NCBI GenBank assembly: GCA_031271905.1
Contig: JAISUT010000064.1
Coordinates: 1 to 64,000, forward strand
Direction: 5' to 3'
DNA length: 64,000 nt
Origin: Acidobacteriota bacterium
GTDB taxonomy: Bacteria; Acidobacteriota; UBA6911
The translations under genes were made by a program, and so were the position numbers. The notes under the pieces are model-generated. The model was not told where the DNA came from and did not search any database. It saw only the letters and a program-made list of their open reading frames with translations. Below, piece after piece: positions 58,301 to 64,000 of the stretch. Every line of letters begins with the position of its first letter. Position 1 is the first letter of the stretch.

Positions 58301-61300
58301 ATGGTCTTATCTGATCTCTCGGTCAAGCAGCCGGTCTTCGCCACTATGATGATGGTCGCATTGGTGGTGCTCGGCATATTCTCCTACAGGGAGCTTTCCG
58401 TCGACCTGTTCCCCGACGTCGACCTGCCGGTCGTCACGGTGCAGACCACTTATCCGGGCGTCGCGCCCGAGACGGTCGAGACCGAGGTCACCAAGCGCAT
58501 CGAGGAGGCCATCAACCCGATCGAGGGGGTCAAGCACATCACCTCCACCACCACGGAGGGGATATCCGTCGTCGTCACCGAGTTCGAGCTGGGGACGGAC
58601 ATCCACACCGCCGCCCAGGACGTGCGCAGCAAGGTCAGCGCGTTGCGCCGCGACTTCCCCGCAGGCGTGGACGAGCCGGTGATCGACCGTATGGATCCGG
58701 GCGACCTGCCGGTCATATCACTCTCGGTGGCATCCCCCGAACTGACGCACAAGGAGCTGACCTCGCTGACCGAGAAGGTGGTCAAGAAGCGCCTGGAGAA
58801 CATCGAGGGGGTCGGCTCGGTCAAGATCATCGGCGGACAGCGGCGGGAGATCGAGGTCTACCTCGACCCGGCGCGCCTGAAGACCTACGGCCTGACCGTG
58901 CCGGAGGTGGTGCAGGCGCTGGCGAGCGAGAACATCGAGATCCCCGCCGGCAAGGTGCAGGGCGCGGCGGTGGAGGAGCTGGTGCGCGTGGAGGGGAAGG
59001 CGGTCGCGCCGGAGGACTTCGACGCGCTGATCGTCAAGAACATCCAAGGCGTCCCCATCCGCCTGGGCGAAGTCGCGCGCGTCGAGGACGGATACGAGGA
59101 GCAGCGCACCCTGGCGCTCGACCGCGGCGAGCGGGCGCTCGCCCTTGAAATCCGCAAGCAGTCGGGGGGCAACACGGTCGATGTCGCCGAATCGGTCAAG
59201 GCCGAGATCCCGCGCCTGAACCAAGAGCTGCCGGGAGGAGCCCGGCTCGGCATCGTCAAAGACTCCTCGCAGTTCATCCGCGAGTCGGTGGACGATGTGC
59301 AAAGCACGCTGGTGCTGGGGGCGCTGTTCACCGTCTTCATCGTCTACCTGTTCCTGAACAGTTGGCGCAGCACCGTCATCACCGGCCTGACGCTGCCGGT
59401 CTCCATCATCTCCTCGTTCATCGTCATGGGGATCATGGATTTCTCGCTGAACATCCTGACGCTCCTGGGGCTGTCGCTCTCGGTGGGGCTGTTGATCGAC
59501 GACGCCATCGTGGTGCGCGAGAACATCGTCCGGCACATGCAGTTCGGCAAGGACCACTTCGAGGCGGCGCGCGAGGGGACTAGCGAGATCGGCCTCGCGG
59601 TGATGGCGACCACCTTCTCCATCATCGCGGTCTTCGTCCCCATCGCCTTCATGAAGGGGATCGTCGGGCGGTTCTTCTTCGAGTTCGGCATCACCGTGGC
59701 GTTCGCGGTGATGGTCTCGCTGTTCGTCTCCTTCACGATGGATCCGATGCTCTCCTCGCGCTGGTACGACCCGGCGACCGAGGCGGGGGCCGAGCGGCGC
59801 GGGCTCAGCCGCCTGCTGGAAGCCTTCGACCGGCGCTTCGTCGAGCTGGGCGGCGTGTATGAGAAGGTGATAGCCGCCGCCCTGCGCCACCGGCTCCTGG
59901 TGGTGGGCGCCGCGGCGCTGTTTTTCGCCGGGGGGCTCGCGGTGTTCGGCTCGCTCGGGCAGGAGTTCATGCCGGGCTACGACCGCGGGGAGTTCCAGGT
60001 CAGCTTCAAGGCGGCGTCCGGCAACACCATCGAGCAGACCGAGGCGATAGCGAACGAGATCGCCGCCGCTGTCGCGGCCAAACCGGGGGTGGACTACGTC
60101 TTCACCACCATCGGCGCGGGGGAGAGCGCCGCCATCAACGAAGGCTCGGTCTATGTGAAGCTCAAGGACAAGGGGGCGCGGGCGCTCACGGACGACGAGT
60201 TGCGCGGCGGCTTGCGCCGGGACCTCGCCAGCTACGGCCGCGCCATCACCAGCATCGAGGACGTGCCCGACCTGGGCGACGCCCGCCCGGTGCAACTGAG
60301 CGTGCAGGGGCCCGACATGGCGGTGCTGGACGAGCTCTCCGCCGAGGTCGTGGACGCCATAGCCGGCGTCCCCGGCGCGGTGGACTTGGACAGGAGCCTC
60401 GACCGCGACAAGCCTGAGCTTTTGGCGCGCATCGACCGGAGGGTCGCCTCCGACCTCGGCGTCAACCTCCAGACGCTGGCGGTCACGTTGCGGGCGCTGC
60501 TGAACGGGGAGGTGGCGACGCAGTTCGAGGACGAGGACGGCGACGCCTACGACGTGCGGGTGCGCCTGGACGCCGCCGACCGGCGGTCGCTGGACGCGCT
60601 GCTCGGCATCGACATCCCGAGCAGCAAGAAGGACGCCGCCGGACGCGACATCCGCATCCCCATCGGGCAGGTGGCGGAGTTCACGCGCGGCTCAAGCCTC
60701 GCGCAGATACGGCACATGGACCTCGCGCGCGAGGTGCGCGTCTTCGCCAACACCTACGGGCGTCCGATGGGGGACGTCGAGGCCGACATCCAGAAGGCGC
60801 TGGATGAGAAGGTGCTGTTCCCCCCCGGCTATTCCGCCCGTTTCACGGGCGACGCCGAGGAGATGAACAGCACCTTCGGATACATCTACGAGGCGCTCGT
60901 CCTGGCGGTCATATTCATCTACCTCATCCTGGCGTCGCAGTTCGGCAGCTTCACGCACCCGCTGGCGATCATGCTGGCGCTGCCGCTGTCGCTGATCGGG
61001 GTGGCGGTCATCCTGCTCCTGACGCGCGACACGCTCAACATCATGTCGATGATCGGGCTCATACTCCTGATGGGATTGGTGACCAAGAACGCCATCCTGC
61101 TCATCGACTACGCCAACCGCCGGCGCCGCGAAGGGATGGAGCGGACGGCGGCGCTGGTGGAGGCGGGCAAGACCCGCTTCCGCCCGATCATCATGACGAC
61201 GCTGGCGATGATCTTCGGGATGTTGCCGCTCGCCTTCGAGATCGGGGCGGGCTCGGAGCTGCGCTCCCCGATGGCGCGCTCGGTCATCGGAGGGTTGATT

Positions 61301-61444
61301 ACATCCACGCTCTTGACGCTCATCGTCGTGCCGGTGGCATACTCGCTGCTCGACGACCTGACCGCGCGGCTGTTCAAGGGAACCTCTAAAGACCTCGCCG
61401 ACAAGGCGTCGCCGCAGGTCGGAAAGCAGGGTTCGCCGAGGTAA
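58301..61444 (+). CDS. RND family efflux transporter (HAE1/AcrB-like)
   Basis: 1047 aa, twelve transmembrane helices and two large periplasmic loops. N-terminal LSVKQPVFATMMMVALVVLGIFSYRELSVDLFPDVDLPVVTVQTTYPGVAPETVE is typical. The proton-relay acidic pair in TM4 is present (GLLIDDAIVVREN), as is GLVTKNAILLIDYAN in TM10. It exports drugs, bile-like or other amphiphiles with the MFP and TolC partners. The native end appears to be LDDLTARLFK; the last 16 residues (GTSKDLADKASPQVGK...) are translated from repeat copy k. Confidence 0.94.
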   Translation: MVLSDLSVKQPVFATMMMVALVVLGIFSYRELSVDLFPDVDLPVVTVQTTYPGVAPETVETEVTKRIEEAINPIEGVKHITSTTTEGISVVVTEFELGTDIHTAAQDVRSKVSALRRDFPAGVDEPVIDRMDPGDLPVISLSVASPELTHKELTSLTEKVVKKRLENIEGVGSVKIIGGQRREIEVYLDPARLKTYGLTVPEVVQALASENIEIPAGKVQGAAVEELVRVEGKAVAPEDFDALIVKNIQGVPIRLGEVARVEDGYEEQRTLALDRGERALALEIRKQSGGNTVDVAESVKAEIPRLNQELPGGARLGIVKDSSQFIRESVDDVQSTLVLGALFTVFIVYLFLNSWRSTVITGLTLPVSIISSFIVMGIMDFSLNILTLLGLSLSVGLLIDDAIVVRENIVRHMQFGKDHFEAAREGTSEIGLAVMATTFSIIAVFVPIAFMKGIVGRFFFEFGITVAFAVMVSLFVSFTMDPMLSSRWYDPATEAGAERRGLSRLLEAFDRRFVELGGVYEKVIAAALRHRLLVVGAAALFFAGGLAVFGSLGQEFMPGYDRGEFQVSFKAASGNTIEQTEAIANEIAAAVAAKPGVDYVFTTIGAGESAAINEGSVYVKLKDKGARALTDDELRGGLRRDLASYGRAITSIEDVPDLGDARPVQLSVQGPDMAVLDELSAEVVDAIAGVPGAVDLDRSLDRDKPELLARIDRRVASDLGVNLQTLAVTLRALLNGEVATQFEDEDGDAYDVRVRLDAADRRSLDALLGIDIPSSKKDAAGRDIRIPIGQVAEFTRGSSLAQIRHMDLAREVRVFANTYGRPMGDVEADIQKALDEKVLFPPGYSARFTGDAEEMNSTFGYIYEALVLAVIFIYLILASQFGSFTHPLAIMLALPLSLIGVAVILLLTRDTLNIMSMIGLILLMGLVTKNAILLIDYANRRRREGMERTAALVEAGKTRFRPIIMTTLAMIFGMLPLAFEIGAGSELRSPMARSVIGGLITSTLLTLIVVPVAYSLLDDLTARLFKGTSKDLADKASPQVGKQGSPR

Positions 61445-61497
61445 ATGGGCATTTTCGACCAAGGCGCAACGCGGCGTCCGGGGTTCCCAGGGGTTCC
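61379..61497 (-). repeat. MITE-like element, copy k (long form) with perfect 6-bp target duplication
   Basis: 119-bp element, ends GGAACCTCTAAAG and GGGGTTCCCAGGGGTTCC, flanked by TTCAAG at 61373-61378 and 61498-61503. Inserted into the last codons of the RND gene and supplying its new C-terminus and stop codon. Confidence 0.92.
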
Positions 61498-61503
61498 TTC
61501 AAG

Positions 61504-61540
61504 AAAAAAAGAACGCCCGGGGCGGGCCGCGCCCCGCCCC
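61504..61540 (-). terminator. Intrinsic terminator after the large SUMF1-like lipoprotein gene
   Basis: On the minus strand an 8-bp stem GGGGCGGG/CCCGCCCC is followed, after GGGCGTTC, by seven T residues. It begins 3 nt past the SUMF1 gene's stop codon. Confidence 0.65.
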
Positions 61541-61542
61541 CG

Positions 61543-63816
61543 CTACTGCGAACCGGATGCCAGGCGGAAGCCAAGCGCCTCGCTGCGATAGCCGGGGGCG
61601 GCGCCGCCGCGATACGACACCCGTGCGAACCTCGCGCCGAGGCCCCAGCTCCCGCTCCGGATCACGCGGTTCGAGCCCGAGACAGGCCCTGTGGGATCGG
61701 TCTGCGCATCGCCGGAGTAGGCGCCATACCAGTCGGACGCCCACTCATACACGTTTCCGCTCATGTCGTGGATCCCCAGCTCGTTCCCCGGCTTCGTCCC
61801 GACTTCGTGCGCGACCTTGTCGGAATTGACGACATACCACGCCACGTCTACCGCATTGTCGCCCCCGCTGTACTTGTGGTTCGGGTTTGACGCCGACGCG
61901 CCTCCCCGCGCCGCATACTCCCACTCCGCCTCCGTCGGCAGCCGGTACACGCGCCCCGTCCCCGCCACAGCCTCCAGTTTGTTCAGCTTGCAGACGAACC
62001 CGTCCTCATAGTAGGTGACGCCCTTTGCCTCGGCATCCTCCATAGCCATGCAGGCGCCGCTACCGCTATTCCCCACTATGTCGTTCCAGCTCACCTGCTC
62101 GACGGGACGCCTTTCCCGATCCGCGCCTGTGAAAGCCGACGGGTTGCCGCCCATCACCGCCTTCCATTGCGCCTGCGTCACCTCGTACTTCCCCATGGAG
62201 AACCCGCTCAATGTCACAGCATGCGCCAGGTATTCATTGCTATAGCAATCGTCCCCCTGCTCGGCGGTGCAACCCATCGTGAACGTGCCGCCAGCCACCG
62301 GCACCATCCCCACCAGCGTCACCGCCCCGCAGCCGACCTCGATCGCCGCGGAATTCCCCGCGCCATCCGTCACCGTCACCTGCACCGCCCCGGCCGCCGC
62401 CAGCGCCGTCGGCGCACCCGTGACCTCACCCGTCGCGGGGTCGATCTCAAGACCGGCGGGCAGCCCCGTCGCGCTGTACGTATAAGGCGGGACGCCGCCG
62501 GTCGCAGCACCCACCGTCACGGGCGTCACCGCCTCACCCACCACCATCGTCGGGATGTCGTAGCCCGGGTCGTCCGCCAGCTCCAGCGTGCTCGGCTCCA
62601 CCGTCAGCGTCGCAGCCTTCGCCACCGTCAAATCCTCCGTCGCCTTCACCGTCACCGCATACGTCCCCGGCGCCGTCCCCGAGCACTCCACGCTGTTGCC
62701 GCTCACCGAGCACGTCGCCCCGGTCGCCGGGGTCACCACCGGATGCTCGAAGCCCGTGTACTCCGGCGTCACCGTGAACACCTTCCGCTGACCCAGCTTG
62801 GCGGTCTCCGTCGCGGGCGAGACGCCCAGCCGGAACGCCGTCAGCGTCGCCGTCTTCACCACCGTCAAATCCTCCGCAGCCGTCACCGTCACCGTATACG
62901 TCCCCGGCGCCGTCGCCGTGCAGGTCGCCCCGGCACCGTCCTTCACGCACCCCAGCCCAGCCCCGGACGGGCTCACCAAGACGGTGTAGCCCGTGCTCTC
63001 CGCCGTCACAGAGAACGCCTGCTTCCGATCTACTTCCACCGCCACCACCTTGGGCGAGATCGCCAACGACACCGCGCCGCCGAACGGCGCCCCGTCCTCC
63101 GTCGTGTGCGCCTGCTCGATCACGACCGCCACCGTCACGCCCCCGGAGGTCACCTCCACCACCGCCTCCCGGTCCGCGCCCGTCCTGTTCACGGCCAGCT
63201 TCACCGTCAGGTTCTGGTCGCCCGCGCCGCCGGACGCGGGCGAGACCACCAGCCACGACGGCAGCGCCCCGCCGGCCGGGCCTTTCACCGTCCACACCTC
63301 AGCCGCGTTGAACTCCAGCCTCCCCGCCGTCTCGTCCGCGCAGTATCGCCCCTGCACCGCTTTCGCGTCGCCGCCGGGGCCCATCGCCACTGCGGGCACT
63401 TCGACCTCGGCCTCGGCCTTCACGGAAGCGTCCTGGGTCGAGGTCACCGTCACCTTATACGTCCCCGCCGCCGTCGCCGTGCAGGTCGCCCCGGCGCCGT
63501 CCTTCACGCACTCCAGCCCAGGCCCGGACGGGCTCACCGAGACGGTGTAGTCCGTGCGCTCCGCCGTCACCTTGATCGTCGCCGCATGGCCGTACAGCAC
63601 CGTCACCGTCCCCGCCGCAATCGCCAGCTTCGGCGCCTCCGCCACTGGCGTGGAGATGTCGCCGATGGTGCCGATGTCGCTGATGCCGGCGGCGTCGTCG
63701 ATGCCGCCATTCTTGTTCCCGCCGCCGCAGGAAGCGCCCGCCAGCGCCAGCAACATCAACGCCGTCGCCAACGCAGCCCATGCGTCCGCGCCCCCGAATA
63801 GCCGTCTTCCCTTCAT
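61543..63816 (-). CDS. Large exported SUMF1-like protein with Ig-like and BACON-type domains
   Basis: 757 aa from ATG 63816 (AGGGGG seven bases upstream). A hydrophobic signal ends in AGASC, a weak lipobox. Then follow at least three related Ig-like/CARDB-type repeats (SPSGPGLECVKDGAGATCTATA and a near-identical copy about 170 residues later), a BACON-like segment (WLVVSPASGGAGDQNLTVKL), a putative-Ig (He_PIG) domain (YSATGLPAGLEIDPATGEVTGAP) and a C-terminal SUMF1 domain (VAGGTFTMGC, YRLPTEAEWEYAARGG, IHDMSGNVYEW, LGFRLA). The formylglycine-enzyme catalytic cysteines are absent. Likely a surface binding or display protein. Confidence 0.85.
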   Translation of the reverse strand: MKGRRLFGGADAWAALATALMLLALAGASCGGGNKNGGIDDAAGISDIGTIGDISTPVAEAPKLAIAAGTVTVLYGHAATIKVTAERTDYTVSVSPSGPGLECVKDGAGATCTATAAGTYKVTVTSTQDASVKAEAEVEVPAVAMGPGGDAKAVQGRYCADETAGRLEFNAAEVWTVKGPAGGALPSWLVVSPASGGAGDQNLTVKLAVNRTGADREAVVEVTSGGVTVAVVIEQAHTTEDGAPFGGAVSLAISPKVVAVEVDRKQAFSVTAESTGYTVLVSPSGAGLGCVKDGAGATCTATAPGTYTVTVTAAEDLTVVKTATLTAFRLGVSPATETAKLGQRKVFTVTPEYTGFEHPVVTPATGATCSVSGNSVECSGTAPGTYAVTVKATEDLTVAKAATLTVEPSTLELADDPGYDIPTMVVGEAVTPVTVGAATGGVPPYTYSATGLPAGLEIDPATGEVTGAPTALAAAGAVQVTVTDGAGNSAAIEVGCGAVTLVGMVPVAGGTFTMGCTAEQGDDCYSNEYLAHAVTLSGFSMGKYEVTQAQWKAVMGGNPSAFTGADRERRPVEQVSWNDIVGNSGSGACMAMEDAEAKGVTYYEDGFVCKLNKLEAVAGTGRVYRLPTEAEWEYAARGGASASNPNHKYSGGDNAVDVAWYVVNSDKVAHEVGTKPGNELGIHDMSGNVYEWASDWYGAYSGDAQTDPTGPVSGSNRVIRSGSWGLGARFARVSYRGGAAPGYRSEALGFRLASGSQ

Positions 63817-63885
63817 CGCCATGCCCCCTGTCGTGATTTCCGCCTGCCGCACGCGCGCACGTCCGCCGGGAGTTGCGGGGTGCGC

Positions 63886-64000
63886 TTATTTCACCGCCAC
63901 CCGCTTGGTCAGCCGGATGTCCCTGGACGAGGAGCCCACCGCGATGTCGATCACGCCCCCCTCCAGCGCCCATTTGTGCCGCGCCTCGTCCCAATGGCGG
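63886..64000 (-). CDS. C-terminal end of a GH3 beta-glucosidase-like protein (partial)
   Basis: The last 37 codons of a gene running off the window edge: RHWDEARHKWALEGGVIDIAVGSSSRDIRLTKRVAVK. The pattern W..EPG...I.VG.SS.DIRL is the C-terminal fibronectin-III-like domain of glycoside hydrolase family 3 enzymes. It lies about 70 bp upstream of the SUMF1-like gene on the same strand, so the two may be co-transcribed. Confidence 0.7.
   Translation of the reverse strand, partial: RHWDEARHKWALEGGVIDIAVGSSSRDIRLTKRVAVK

Noticed and set aside
1803-61497. CRISPR array or attC/integron cassettes as explanation for the repeats
   Set aside because: The copies are kilobases apart, in both orientations, between ordinary genes, with inverted-repeat ends and target duplications; there are no regular spacers, Cas genes or integrase.
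1803-61497. REP/BIME elements mobilised by a RAYT transposase
   Set aside because: REP elements are single hairpins with a GTAG-type motif and no target duplication; these have long terminal inverted repeats and 6-bp duplications.
1-64000. tRNA, rRNA, tmRNA or RNase P RNA genes
   Set aside because: Scanned both strands by eye for T-loop (GTTCGAATC-type) and other conserved cores; nothing with a supporting fold was found.

Overview
The window is a GC-rich (my impression is over 65%), densely packed chromosomal segment of a Gram-negative bacterium. A LolA-type carrier, a TolC/MFP/RND efflux set, a YajC-free but lipoprotein-rich envelope gene set, an HtrA protease, P-II, a primary-type sigma factor and a complete mutS all point to a diderm chromosome. 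The RDD/SpoIIM/MoxR/DUF58 cluster, the MacB-like ABC plus LolA locus, the standalone left-handed beta-helix 'GlmU-like' protein and the SUMF1-like secreted proteins recall deltaproteobacterial, myxobacterial or acidobacterial genomes. I cannot place the organism further. I see no tRNA or rRNA genes, CRISPR array, transposase, integrase or prophage.

Layout. 0.4-3.8 kb: NhaD-type antiporter, P-II protein with stacked sigma70/sigma54 promoters, and a divergent hydroxycinnamoyl-CoA hydratase-lyase-like crotonase. 4.1-7.1 kb: secreted protein, CcmA-like ATPase, CcmB-like permease and small anchored protein, as one operon. 7.2-18.9 kb: HtrA, then a large envelope cluster (RDD, SpoIIM, two TPM proteins, LemA, DUF58, MoxR, DUF4350-like, DUF4129-like, membrane protein). 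19.1-23.5 kb: GlmU-like, GlmM, MATE. 23.8-27.8 kb: hybrid histidine kinase and HD-GYP response regulator. 27.9-32.5 kb: ModF-like twin ATPase, ilvB, ilvN and an ilv attenuator with leader peptide and promoter. 32.5-35.8 kb: radical SAM protein, MscS channel, LysR regulator. 36-38.2 kb: SUMF1-like protein, RimI, TsaB. 38.3-43.8 kb: mutS, flippase-like protein, YqeC-like, TrmH-family methyltransferase. 43.9-47.9 kb: LolA, small membrane protein, ABC ATPase, FtsX-type permease, lipoprotein. 48-52.4 kb: sigma factor, YkvA, EF-G paralogue. 52.6-55.1 kb: MetH reactivation-domain protein, MetH homocysteine-binding module, META-MliC lipoprotein. 55.4-61.4 kb: tolC-MFP-RND. 61.5-64 kb: large SUMF1-like lipoprotein and the C-terminus of a GH3 beta-glucosidase.

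The most unusual feature is an interspersed family of eleven palindromic, MITE-like elements, all intergenic. Their ends read GGAACCTCTAAAA...TTTTAGAGGTTCC. They come in a short form (about 60 bp) and a long form (about 120 bp), and several copies are flanked by exact or near-exact 6-bp direct repeats (CATGAT, CTAAAG, CATTAG, TTCAAG). I know no named family that matches. The elements supply a Shine-Dalgarno sequence to at least one gene, new C-terminal tails to two proteins, and part of the ilvNB leader. A second well-supported regulatory finding is a complete transcription-attenuation leader upstream of ilvN-ilvB.
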